Below, in pieces: positions 12,258 through 23,819 of a stretch of DNA of 64,000 nt. The position numbers and the translations under genes were made by a program. The number at the start of each line of letters is the position of its first letter. Within the stretch, counting starts at the first letter, position 1. Under the pieces are notes generated by a model. The model saw only the letters and a list, made by a program, of their open reading frames with translations, made no database searches and was not told the DNA's origin. Source of the DNA: Echinometra lucunter (taxonomy: Eukaryota > Echinodermata > Echinoidea > Camarodonta > Echinometridae); assembly GCA_029962745.1 (NCBI GenBank), contig CM057154.1, forward strand, positions 28,555,763-28,619,762, written 5' to 3'.

Positions 12258-13104
12258 TTAATTACCACTTCTGGCAATAACTGCATTCAAAGAAGATTGG
12301 AGCTGGTCTGGACTTTCAGCTAGAATAATATTGTCGTCTGCATACAACAAACAATACAAATTAACAAAAGTATCCCAAACCTTACTGCGCATCTCACTGG
12401 CCAGATACTTCAGACCTTCATAACATGAACCAATATAGCTGTTAACATCATTCAAATAAATGGCAAACAATAATGGAGATAGATTTTCCCCTTGTCTTAC
12501 GACAACACTGCAAGTAAAATACTGTGACAAATTTCCTTTGACATTTACACATGACTTTGCATGATGGTACACATTTATGTCCTTAATCACACTGAAAATT
12601 TTACCACTAACTCCATTCTTCAACAGTTTCTGCCATAATGAGTATCTATCAATAAAATCAAAGGCTTTCTAATAATCTTTGTTAAATCCATAATAAAGAC
12701 GTTTGTTCTGTTGCAAATAAATATCAATTATATGCACTTCAACACGAATACATGGCCAGATGTGGAGTAGCTTGCACGAAAACTTGCTTGCTCCTTCCCA
12801 ATCTGACAATTTTAATTAAAAAAATTAGTTAACCTTGAATTAAATATAAAAGTAAATAGTTTTCCCAGAAAACTTTAATACCCCTGTAGTTATCTGGATC
12901 AGCAGCATCACCCTTGTTTGTGTAGATTGGAATAATTATTCCTGCACACCAATTTGTGGGTATACAACCTGTATCTAACACGATATTTAAAAAGCGGGTT
13001 ATTATCATGATCATATTTCTTGGGCAATTCTTCAAAAATTCATTATGTATTTTATCTATACCACAAGCTTTGCCATTTTTAAATTTCTTTATCATAGACA
13101 CCAC
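12258..13104 (-). pseudogene. LINE reverse transcriptase core, copy 1
   Basis: The first segment (12829-13104) has KNGKACGIDKIHNEFLKN and IPTNWCAGIIIPIY, the fingers region of LINE RTs, with DNYRGI. After a degraded stretch, DY-stop-KAFDF marks motif A, the stop codon lying at 12669-12671. The next open segment (12258-12623) has RQGENLSPLLF (motif B) and the catalytic YADD (12333-12344). The expected Gly before RQG reads Val here but is Gly in copy 2. Frame breaks near 12829 and 12660 make it non-functional. Confidence 0.88.
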
Positions 13105-13429
13105 TTCATCTTCAGAGAATGGATCATCTGAGAGATGTTACCATCAAAAGCAACTTCAATCTGTATTTCATCGAGTGAGGTCACGGATTAATGATAATGA
13201 TCGATGTTCCAATTGCCATTCTTCCTAAAGTGGTCAACAAAATCAGACAATTCAACTGAAGCCTCAACCGTACTGTTATGTTCCCCAGACTTTAAAAAGG
13301 AACAATATTGAGATGGATTATTATTTCTTAATTTCCGCAGTGATTCATTTTGCTGTTTAAAATACAACCTCCTTTTTCGTCTCAATAATCTTTTATAACA
13401 CTGCTGGCTTCAGAAAAAATCATCCTCAG

Positions 13430-14329
13430 CTAAAGAAAGAGAACCTTTGCTCTTATTTTATACCTATTCTTCTTATTCAAATATTTCCTTTTAGCTTTCT
13501 GGCATTCTTTGTCAAACCATGGTTTATTTATTTTGTTTTCCTTCCTTCCCACCGCTCTGCGAGGTAGCAGATAAGTACACACACTAACTTCCTTCGCAGA
13601 ATCTACAAAAACCTTACTTAATTCAGTACAAAAAGTATTCACTTTTCCACTTGTCACATCAACTTCCAGGCAATCTGGACCTGAAGAAAGAACATCTAAT
13701 GATTTACTCACATGCTGACTGAAAACCCCTCCAGAATCTGAAGACAATTTAAAAGCGAAATGACCAGGTTTTAAATCAAATTGGTCACAGCCATTCTTGT
13801 TATAAACAAAGGAGTTGGAAGGCTTCCCCAATAAAAACAAATTAATGGGGCTATGAACATCAGACAAACACTTGTCAAAAACATCAACTTTGAAATCACA
13901 AATATTTTCAAAAAAGGAATGAGATACAATAGCATTATCAATGGTGCTACATCCTGCACTAGTATAGCAAGTCAAGTTACCTTGAAGTTTATCATCCCCA
14001 AATCGACCATTTACAATTTTTAAATCAAAACTCTGACAAATGTCAATCAATAATTTCCCAGACTTATTCACAGTGGTATCTCTGTTGTACTTATCAACAA
14101 CAAAACCCTTGTTACTTAAAAATTCACGTAAATCAATATCATTTGGGCTTGAGTCAAATTGCTGATTCATAACAGGTGTGTTATCGAACGTATCTGCAAA
14201 ATCATCTAGAAGACCAGTTCTAGCATTAAAGTCACCGATCAAACAGACTGGTAAATCAAATCTACTCTTAATATCTATCAAATCTGGAATCATGGCACAT
14301 GGGCCTGCTGGCAACCTTGTCGGTTTCAT
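13430..14329 (-). pseudogene. LINE endonuclease (APE), C-terminal half, copy 1
   Basis: A 299-codon open frame. The GDFNARTG motif near residue 37 is the conserved GDFN block of APE-type endonucleases; STIDNAIVS and then LSDVHSPI correspond to the later Ser-Asp-His region with its catalytic His. Residues before about 20 diverge from the family and probably come from sequence outside the element. These enzymes nick target DNA to prime reverse transcription. The N-terminal catalytic Asn and Glu blocks are absent, so this copy cannot be active. A diverged, further broken copy lies at 21660-22392. Confidence 0.85.
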
Positions 14330-14720
14330 GGACTCTCGCTCTCTTGGGCCTCTCTAGTGGGCTGTGTCTCCCAAGATGTCCCGTAAAAGAGAAAGGGCAA
14401 ACTCGTGCTCTGTCGTAACTATTAAAAAAAAACCAAAGCTTATATTGCATTTAATCATACTTTGGCAATAAAACTTTAGATAAGGTTTTTTTCTAGGGAT
14501 CTAAAATTACGCTATGATAGGCTATAATAAAACACCCTTCAGCCATTTTCTGACATAATCGTCTAACTTTCCACTCTTTACATATTCTTTGCATGCTTTT
14601 AAATTTTATTTTCTCCTGTCTTTTTTCATAATGCATTACATGGAGCACTGTGGTCGGGGGGGGGGGCATTATGACCTGTGACTGGAGTCTGGGAATGGGG
14701 AAGGGGAAGGGTGTGTAGAA

Positions 14721-14976
14721 CACTGTAAAAAAAATATTGGGTAAAAATGTGCCAAGAGGGTAATTATGTTTCCAACCAACTTTTGGGCATTACTTTGGGC
14801 ATTTCTTTTTATCCAATTTGATGAAAATTTTGCCCATTCTAAAGTAATTACTGCTTATTTTTTACCCTAACTGGACAATATGCTTCCCGCATTGGGTAAA
14901 AACATTGCCCAAAGATGGTTGGACATAATTACCAACGTGCTGGTTAAAATTTTACCCAATATTTTTTTTTACTGTG
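14721..14976. mobile_element. Palindromic MITE (CACTGTAAAA ends), copy 1
   Basis: The inverted ends CACTGTAAAA...ATATTGGGTAAAA and the complementary TTTTACCCAATATTTT...TACTGTG bound 256 bp, with further inner symmetry (CCAACCAAC...GGTTGGAC). There is no ORF. A clear 8-bp duplication is not seen, so hAT affiliation is only suggested by the terminal sequence. The copy in A' is at 22845-23098. Confidence 0.7.
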
Positions 14977-15349
14977 ATCCCTATAACGGGGTTAAAAGAG
15001 AAGAAAGAAGAAAAGCAAATTGTTTTTGCCAATATATTCGCTTATACTGCAAAAAGAAGGGAGTATAGCATTGGACAGATGACATAGCATTCACTCCATT
15101 CCCTAACTCTTCGATCTAACAAGTTAGGGAATTCGAAAGGCAACTCGCGCACAGACAAGTTTCGTTCCCATCGTAGAGGGCAGTTCAAACATATTGCTTT
15201 AATATGAAGTTGGGTTTTTACTGCATTATTTCTTCTCGGAAATCACTGGCATTAACATTTCCAGCATAGCTAATTTGCATACCATGGGCGGAAAAGAATG
15301 TTAAGACAAAAACAATAAAGTTAAAATATCATACCCCCTCACCCGAGAG

Positions 15350-17361
15350 TGGAGTATACATTCAAGTAGCAAAATGCAAATCTGAATGAATGAACTCCAA
15401 ATGCATTTCCCCCATAGGGATATTTGAGCGAAATTATGGTAAAACAATAAAAAGTGAACATATCATAATGTCATACATCTTTATTACAAACAAAATGCTA
15501 ATTGTTCTCTTTTTTATTCCTTTGTGCTTTTAACTCTACTTCCTATTTTGTTGTGTATAATTTTGTTGAACTTATACTTCAATTGATTTTCATTTTTACA
15601 CTTTTTCCTCCAACATCAAGAAAGATCTGGATTTGACACTATTAACCCTCGTATTCAGTGGGGAAAAAAATTAGCCAATATTGAGTGCATGTACGTATTC
15701 AAATTCACACCAATAAATGGCACTACTTTTGCCTCCGTTGTTGCTTATTCTTCCAATATGTGAAAGATTGCCTGATCTTGAACAAAGTAAACAGTCATAT
15801 TTTAAAGTCATTAGCAAAGTCAGTATCATTGCCTGGTGTCTCAATTTTATTCATGGACAAAATTAATGTATAGCGAGTTACCGAGTTATGTTCTTTCTAC
15901 TGAAAACCTGACTGATATTTAAATTCAATACTGTGGAATTGCCTCAGAATACTTATGGGTAAGTACTCTAGTTTGCTACGGCTCTGCCGGTTGGCTCGCT
16001 CTACACCCGGTTTGCTACAAAGGGCTCTGGTTGGTTCGCTACATTCGCTAGTGGATATAGCGCCAGCTACTGATTACTGGCACACAAGTTTTTTCAAGTT
16101 CAAACACATTTATTTCTAATTATTCAAATAAAGAGCAAAATAATGAAACAAACAAGTTGACTTTCATGGTATTGATACCAGAATATATGACATAATATAC
16201 AATCATTGTAATTACATGAATAATACAGTTGACAAGGGTTGACGAAATAATGATGTACTGACAGGGGCGGACCAGAACTATAAGTTCGTTGGGGTGGGCC
16301 ATGGCACAGAACTAGAAAGAAGTTCGTTGGGCCATGGAGAGTTTGGGTATTTTTCCCACAACTAGGCCAAGAGGGCCGGTCGTACACAAAAAGGGCAGGT
16401 CAACATCAAAAAGGGTCGGACAAAAACAATGAAGATGAAAATTTTAAAGACAAAATGAAACAAATGTATTGGTCAATCGAGATACTCACAAAATACTTGT
16501 GGTAGTAAAAACATCGAAACATGCACGCAGCCCTATGGCTGAAAATATCCATTAACATATCAAGATATGGGGAACAGATTTTAACTGATCTTTGAACTTC
16601 AAATAAGTAACTGAAAATCTCTCAGGCAAGAGGCAAACTGTTGGGGTTGCTTCCAACCTCCCCCCAATTAAAAAAAAAAAAAAAGGACCTTGACCCCACC
16701 TTTAACTTTAAGCCTTTAAGGGGACAGACCAAATAATTTTTCCGACTGAGAACAGTTAACATTGACTATAGAACCAATCACCAAACAGAAAAAGATCTTC
16801 AGATTCCCCCCCCCCCCCTCCTCCCACATTTAATACCGGCATACTTGTCGGACACTCACTTACATGGATCGTTCTCTGCGTAATTTTGTTTAACAAATAT
16901 TTTTATAGTTTGCAAGCAAGTAACACCAAGTACTTGATTTCAAAGTTCTCTTTAAGAAGATTAAATATCGTCACCCGTCTTTTAATTTTTTTTTTAGAGC
17001 ATATGTATTTATTATTTCATTTTACCTGATTTCAGATCAAAATACGTGACAAAAACTAAATTGCCTAAAGATATAGTGCTTGTCTGGAAGATGTATAGCA
17101 TAATCATGAAGATGGTAGTTGTTCTGAGTCGGTTCTATGTGAGTTAATTCACTATTAAGAAAAATAAAAATAAAAATGATGAAGAATGAAGAACCTTGGA
17201 AGGCAATAAGTTCTTCACCATTCGTTGTCTTCCTGCTCAATGATAGTATTATATTCTCGTTCTTTTATTAGCTGCAGCGGTGGCAGGGATTGACCGTGTC
17301 AACTATTCGGGACCTCCGCTCTTGCTCCCTATATTTTCTCGAAGGAGAAGAAGAAGAAGAA
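15350..17361. repeat. Segmental duplication unit B, copy 1
   Basis: From TGGAGTATACATTCAAG onward this block matches 26905-28906 in the same orientation. In copy 1 it follows unit A after only five bases (GAGAG, 15345-15349). It is AT-rich and non-coding, carries the shared CAAGTTCAA retroelement-like motif near 16095 and a CAGGGGCGGACC hAT-like end near 16264, and runs into a GAA repeat that is cut by the assembly gap. Confidence 0.9.
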
Positions 17362-17861
17362 NNNNNNNNNNNNNNNNNNNNNNNNNNNNNNNNNNNNNNN
17401 NNNNNNNNNNNNNNNNNNNNNNNNNNNNNNNNNNNNNNNNNNNNNNNNNNNNNNNNNNNNNNNNNNNNNNNNNNNNNNNNNNNNNNNNNNNNNNNNNNNN
17501 NNNNNNNNNNNNNNNNNNNNNNNNNNNNNNNNNNNNNNNNNNNNNNNNNNNNNNNNNNNNNNNNNNNNNNNNNNNNNNNNNNNNNNNNNNNNNNNNNNNN
17601 NNNNNNNNNNNNNNNNNNNNNNNNNNNNNNNNNNNNNNNNNNNNNNNNNNNNNNNNNNNNNNNNNNNNNNNNNNNNNNNNNNNNNNNNNNNNNNNNNNNN
17701 NNNNNNNNNNNNNNNNNNNNNNNNNNNNNNNNNNNNNNNNNNNNNNNNNNNNNNNNNNNNNNNNNNNNNNNNNNNNNNNNNNNNNNNNNNNNNNNNNNNN
17801 NNNNNNNNNNNNNNNNNNNNNNNNNNNNNNNNNNNNNNNNNNNNNNNNNNNNNNNNNNNNN
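17362..17861. other. Assembly gap, exactly 500 N
   Basis: The gap is a fixed-size run of N placed inside a (GAA)n repeat at the junction of the two copies of the duplication. Open frames reported across it are meaningless. Confidence 0.99.
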
Positions 17862-18915
17862 TTTTTAAAAGGGTGGCCCATCAGTAGTACAGTACTGTTA
17901 TTCTTGGGGGTCCTGTATAACATAAAAACAATACAAAATGCATACATATACACAATACAAAACGAAAAAAAAAACAGACAAGATGGCCTTTTTTCAGTTA
18001 AAATAAACTCAAGAAATATAACGTAACAAATAATTGCAATTGTTATTACTAGTGCTTTGAAAAAAAGAAAGAAAATTAATTATTACTATTTACACTCTAT
18101 CTCCCTTGTTATTCTGGCAATAAATCTTAAATACATAAACGAAAACTTAACATGATTATACAAGAAATAGAAAGAAAGAAGGAAAGCATGACAAATGGGG
18201 AACTAAAAGAAGCAGTACTTGTAAAGTATTATAGCCCCTCGTTGAGTAAGTACAGCTTAAAATCCGAATTTGTACTGTACCACCTCCACGTGTCTCACTA
18301 TTCAAACTGAATAGTGAATAACTGAAATTATTCAGTATTAAAAGAACATACATATGATGGATGAGGACAAGACTGTAAATTCAGATGAGTTCATGGGGAG
18401 AGGGATCTAGTGTACGATTCCATTACAAAAGTTTTTCGAAGGGCGGAAGTCTAGGGATCAGTTTAAGCGATGGGTCAATTTCGTCCAATACTTTGGTCTC
18501 GTAAAGACTGTAGTTTTCTGGGCAAGGGATATCCGTTGAAGTGGAGAATGATACTGGTTTGACTGTCTTCCTGATTCCTAAATGTTAATTACAGAGATCT
18601 TCCATTTTTTAAATTCTATTGTTGAAAAATAACTTATCAGCATGAAAACCGAAGTGAGCCTTGTGTATTATTCTTAAGATTCAATTTTGCAAAATGATTA
18701 TTCTATATAATTATCGAGCATCTTACATGTCTTATATAAAAGAATTACGCTATACGAAATACTTTATCCATAGGCGCCCGACGCAAGGAGATGGGGTAGA
18801 TACCTTCTTTCAACAGGGATCAAGAAAAAAATAAGCCATGTGATAAAACTCATAATACTGATGCAACGCAGCCAATAAGAGCGACATGTCAATCTCTTAA
18901 TTAAGATAAAAATAT

Positions 18916-18975
18916 TGATAAGATAAGATAAAATAAGATAAGATAAGATAAGATAAGATAAGATAAGATAAGATA
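18916..18975. repeat. (ATAAG)n microsatellite, copy 2
   Basis: This is the counterpart of 10779-10842 with one or two fewer pentamers, as expected for a length-variable repeat after duplication. Confidence 0.85.
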
Positions 18976-19513
18976 ACATTTTATGAAACTCTATCGACCC
19001 CCGATCGGGAGTATGAGAGTCTCAACAAGAACATATTATTCACATAATGAATTCGTGTATAAAAATGAACATATTTACAATAATGAATATGTGTATAAAA
19101 ATGAATATATTTACAATAATGAATACAAATGTTTGCATTGTGAAAGTACAAGTTGCAAAAGGCTAATATAACAACAACAACAACAAAACCCACTATAAAC
19201 TAATATACTGTTGTGTTCAGCACAATTACATTGTAAAACGCACTGGTTGTTTAACCACCCTGCCACTTCTACATTCACTCTGGTAACTGTATTATTATCA
19301 AGAAACCTTTCATCAATAAATTATTTCGAGAAGAACATTACTATTCTAATGAATTTTACAAGTTTTTTAAATGGCACCTTTTATCTACAGTAAACAATCT
19401 ACCCATTTGGTAAGCACAAGGTCTTATAAAATATTCTTTGGGTATGTACATCTGTCTTTCTTTACTAAAGAAAGAACACACAAATAAATAATGGAACTCA
19501 TCTCCAACTTAGT

Positions 19514-20309
19514 TCAGCGAGCATAATGTACATAAATCATCATTCGCTGAATCTCGAGAAAATTGACGGGTAACCTATGAGACCTGCATCTGAATTTACA
19601 CAATGTAGTTGCATCTGTGTCACTTAAAATTAGGAAATACGTCTCAAAATCCAATTCTTTTTTAATCATCTTATAATTCGCACAAATACGATTTGACCAT
19701 GTTGCTGCATGCCAATCTTGTTCTGACATATCCTTTAAACGCAACTTCAAGGCTTTTAGAAACCAATTCGTCCCAATTCCCTTCCCTTGTGATAAAAATA
19801 TATTACCTGTTTTCTGTAGTATATCTTCAATGCAACTCATTCATTTTGACGTGAACTGTATAGTTAGATCTTAAATCTTTGTGCATAAATCAAGAAAGCG
19901 TACTTGTCTTCCTCACCTTGAACAATTCTGAGCCAAAATCCAATCATTCTACATCTAATATGACTTAATAAAGTAGAGCGCCCAGTTTCTCCATATGCCA
20001 TGGCATCTGGAGTAAACTTAGTTACCCATAAAATTGTTCTCAAAAACTTTCTGTGAAAAATTTCAATTTGAGTAATACCTTCATAGCCCCATACTTCACA
20101 CCCATATGTCAGTAGATTGGTAAAATCATCCGATCAAATAATTCACACTGTTTATCAATGGACAGTTGTAATCTTTTTTTTTTTACGTTTGCCAATAAAC
20201 TGTACAAAGCTTTTCTTGCCTGGGATACCTGCTTTGTGACTGTTAATTTGAACGTACCATTGTACTTAAATCTAACTCTCAGATAAATAAAATCATCCAC
20301 AACCTCCAA
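19514..20309 (-). pseudogene. LINE RT thumb and C-terminal domain, copy 2
   Basis: The frame at 20109-20309 (VDDFIYLRVRFKYNG) and the frame at 19514-19840 correspond to the same regions of copy 1. The middle YGCEVWG segment (about 19860-20108) is present but further shifted, partly by a longer T run near 20175. Confidence 0.7.
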
Positions 20310-20395
20310 GACATCGCCATTAAAGTTGAAAATTGGTATTTCTCTCGCCTTCTACCGAGAAAATATAACGATTTTAATCTCGCTAGTATTTACGG

Positions 20396-21163
20396 TTAAT
20401 TACCGCTTCTGGCAATAATTGCATTCAAAGAATATTGGAACTGGTCTGGACTTTCAGCTAGAATAATAGTGTCGTCTGCATACAACAAACAATACAAATT
20501 AACAAAAGTATCCAAAACCTTACTGCTCATCTCACTGGCCAGATACTTCAGATCTTCATAACATGAACCAATATAGCTGTTAACATCATTCAAATAAATG
20601 ACAAACAATAATGGAGATAGATTTTCCCCTTGTCTTACGCCAACACTGCAAGAAAAATACTGTGACAAATTTCCTTTAACATTTACACATGACTTTGCAT
20701 GCTGGTATACATGTATGTTCTTAATCACATTGAAAATTTTACCACTGACTCCATTCTTCAACAGTTTCTGCCATAATGAGTATCTATCAATAAAATCAAA
20801 GGCTTTCTAATAATCTTTCTTAAATCCACAATAAAGACGTTTGTTCTGTTGCAAATAAATGCACTTCAACACGAATACATGGTCAGATGTGGAGTAGCTT
20901 GCACGAAAACCTGCTTGCTACTTCCCAATCTGACAATTTGAATTTTTAAAAATTAGTTAACCTTGAATTTAATATAGAAGTAAATAGTTTTCCCAGAAAA
21001 CTTTAATACCCCTGTAGTTATCTGGATCAGCGGCATCACCCTTGTTTTTGTAGATTGCAATGATTATTCCTGCACACCAATTTGTGGGTATACAACCTGT
21101 ATCTAACATGATATTTAAAAAGCGGGTTATTATCATGATCATATTTCTTGGGCAATTCTTCAA
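20396..21163 (-). pseudogene. LINE reverse transcriptase core, copy 2
   Basis: The fingers segment (20969-21163) has IPTNWCAGIIIAIYKNKG. The palm segment (20396-20761) has GVRQGENLSPLLF and YADDTIILAESPDQF, with the catalytic YADD encoded at 20471-20482. The motif A stop at 20807-20809 is shared with copy 1. Catalytic residues are present but the frame is broken, so no active enzyme is expected. Confidence 0.85.
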
Positions 21164-21659
21164 AAATTCATTACGTATTTTATCTATACCACAAGCTTTG
21201 TCATTTTAAAATTTCTTTATCATAGACACCACTTCATCTTCAGAGAATGGATCATCTGATAGATGCTCACCATCAAAAGCAACTTCAGCCTGTATATCAT
21301 CGAGTGAGGTCACAGATTAATGATAATGATCGATGTTCCTATTGCCAATCTTCCTACAGTGGTCAACAAAATCAGACAATTCAACTAAAGCCTCAACCGT
21401 ATTGTTGTGTTTCCCAGACTTTAAAAAGGAACAATATTGAGCTGGATTATTATTTCTTAATTTCCGCAGTGACTCATTTTGCTGTTTAAAATACAACCTC
21501 CTTTTTCGTCTCAATAATCTTTTATAACACTTGCTGGCTTCACAAAAATCATCCTCAGCTAAAGAAAGAGAACCTTTGCTCTTATTTTTTATGCCTGTTC
21601 TTCTTTTTCAAATATTCCCTTCTAGCTTTCTGGCATTCTTTATCAAAACCATGGTTTAT

Positions 21660-22392
21660 TTACTTTGTTTTCCTTCCTTCCCACCGCTCTGCGAGGTGGC
21701 AGATAATACACACACCAACTTCCTTCGCAGAATCTACAAAAACCTTACTTAATTCAGTACAAAAAGTATTCACTTTTCCACTTGTCACATCAACTTCCAG
21801 GCAATCTGGACCCGAAGAAAGAACATCTAATGATTTACTCACATGCTGACTGAAAACCCCTCCAGAATCTGAAGACCATTTAAAAGCGAAATGACCAGGT
21901 TTTAAATTAAATTGGTCACAGTCATTCTTGTTATAAACAAAGGAGTTGGAAGGCTTCCCCAATAAAAACAAATTAATGGGACAATTAACATCAGACAAAC
22001 ACTTGTCAAAAATATTTTCAAAAAAGGAATGAGATACAATAGCATTATCAATGGTACTACATCCTGCACTAGTATAGCAAGTCAAGTTACCTTGAAGTTT
22101 ATCATCCCCAAATCGATCATTTACAATTCTTAAATCAAAACTCTGACAAATGTCAATCAATAATTTCTCAGACTTATTCACAGTGGTGTCTCTGTTGTAC
22201 CTATCAACAACAAAACCCCTTGTTACTTAAAAATTCACGTAAATCAATATCATTTGGGCTTGAGTCAAATTGCTGATTCATAACAGGTGTGTTATCAAAC
22301 GTATCTGCAAAATCATCTAGAAGACCAGTTCTAGCATTAAAGTCACTGATTAAACAGACTGGTAAATCAAATCTACTCTTAATATCTATCAA
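21660..22392 (-). pseudogene. LINE endonuclease fragment, copy 2
   Basis: Two frames (22204-22392, then 21660-22181) together cover the region seen as one frame in copy 1. A one-base insertion in a C run near 22214 shifts the frame after SNKGF. The conserved block reads SDFNARTG here instead of GDFNARTG, and the later block reads LSDVNCPI instead of LSDVHSPI, so the catalytic His is also lost. A short in-frame deletion lies after SFFENI. Confidence 0.8.
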
Positions 22393-22844
22393 ATCTACTC
22401 TTAGTATCTATCAAATCTTGAATCATGGCACATGGGCCTGCTGGCAACCTTGTCGGTTTCATGGACTCTCGCTCTCTTGGGCCTCTCTAGTGGGCTGTAT
22501 CTCCCAAGATGTCCCGTAAAAGAGAAAGGGCAAACTCGTGCTCTATCGTAACTATTTAAAAAAAAAAGCTTATATTGCATTTAATCATACTTTGGCAATA
22601 AAACTTTAGATAAGGTTTTTTTCTAGGGATCTAAAATTACGCTATGATAGGCTATAATAAAACACCCTTCAGCCATTTTCTGACATAATCGTCTAACTTT
22701 CCACTCTTTACATATTCTTTGCATGTTTTTAAATTTTATTTTCTCCTGTCTTTTTCATAATGCATTACATGGAGCACTGTGGTCGGGGGGGGGGGGCATT
22801 ATGACCTGTGAATGGAGTCTGGGAATGGGGAAGGGTGTATAGAA

Positions 22845-23098
22845 CACTGTAAAAATATTGGGTAAAAATGTGCCAAGAGGGTAATTATGTGTCCAACCAA
22901 CTTTTGGGCATTACTTTGGGCATTTCTTTTTATCTAATTTGATGACAATTTTGCCCATTCTAAAGTAATTACTGCTTATTTTTTACCCTAACTGGACAAT
23001 ATGCTTCCCGCATTGGGTAAAAACATTGCCCAAAGATGGTTGGACATATAATTACCAACGTGCTGGTTAAAATTTTACCCAATATATATTTTACAGTG
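22845..23098. mobile_element. Palindromic MITE (CACTGTAAAA ends), copy 2
   Basis: This is the counterpart of 14721-14976. Here the right end reads TTTTACAGTG, the exact complement of the left end CACTGTAAAA, so copy 2 preserves better terminal symmetry than copy 1. Confidence 0.7.
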
Positions 23099-23819
23099 AT
23101 CCCTATAACGGGGTTAAAAGAGAAGAAAGAAGCAAAGCAAATTGTTTTTGCCAATCTATTCGCAAATACTGCAAAAAAAAGGGAGTATAGCATTGGACAG
23201 ATGACATAGCATTCACTCCATTCCCTAACTCTTCGATCTAACAAGTTAGGGAATTCGAAAGGCAACTCGCGCAGACAGCCAAGTTTCGTTCCCATCGTAG
23301 AGGGCAGTTCAAACATATTGCTTTAATATAAAGTTGGGTTTTTACTGCATTATTTCTTCTCGGAAATCACTGGCATTAACATTTCCAGCATAGCTAGGGA
23401 ATTTGCATACCATGGGCGGAAAAGAATGTTAAGACAAAAACAATAAAGTTAAAATATCATACCCCCTCACCCCTCTTCAAAATTTAGATGAAAAGTAACT
23501 TTGGGCATAATCAAAATTTGATATGAACATTCAAACATGTAAAATTTTCATGACCAAAGTTCTGAATAGTCGTATGAACACTAAAATCGGATTTCCGGGC
23601 TATTGCGAGCCTCCTTGTAGGAATAAAAGCGAATTTAATTCCAAATCGTAGTGAGTCATAGCAACCTTGCAATCAGCTACGATTTGAAGCAGACTTGGCC
23701 TTTACTCCGGTCACAAAGCTTGCAGTTAACCAAAATATTTAGTATTTCTATCATTATTCCAAACTTAAAATATTTTGATTTTACGTGTTTAGCTTTTCAG
23801 ATTTAATGCAAAATGCGAT

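Larger units (their letters stand above)
10846..14330 (-). mobile_element. APE-type non-LTR retrotransposon remnant, copy 1
   Basis: On the minus strand, in order: the C-terminal half of an AP-like endonuclease (13430-14329), a linker (13188-13385), reverse transcriptase (12258-13104), thumb/connection and C-terminal segments (11382-12210), then a 3' region. The N-terminal part of the endonuclease is missing, so the copy is 5' truncated. Several frameshifts and a stop break the frame. The RT resembles CR1/L2/Rex-type elements in layout, but the clade is not assigned. It is non-functional as read. Confidence 0.85.
9726..15344. repeat. Segmental duplication unit A, copy 1
   Basis: This block is repeated in the same orientation at 17862-23472 with very few differences: several predicted peptides (for example 10849-11061 and 18981-19193) are identical. 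It contains a minus-strand LINE remnant, an AAGAT-type microsatellite and a MITE. The two copies are offset by about 8.13 kb. The left edge is the minimum defined by the assembly gap beside copy 2. Confidence 0.9.
18978..22450 (-). mobile_element. APE-type non-LTR retrotransposon remnant, copy 2
   Basis: It has the same structure and 5' truncation as copy 1 and shares its stop codon in RT motif A (20807-20809), so it is a duplicate of an already dead element rather than an independent insertion. It has extra frame breaks in the endonuclease but keeps a better motif B (GVRQGENLSPLLF) and YADDT. Confidence 0.85.
17862..23472. repeat. Segmental duplication unit A', copy 2
   Basis: This near-identical direct repeat of 9726-15344 begins at the right edge of the gap. 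Small indels distinguish it: a shorter ATAAG tract, a tandem duplication of about 20 bp near 22384-22414, and a 21-24 bp deletion in the endonuclease near 22013. It ends at CTCACCC (23472), where block C begins. Confidence 0.9.

Noticed and set aside
17280..18026. Long open frames spanning the N gap
   Set aside because: They exist only because N codons do not read as stops.
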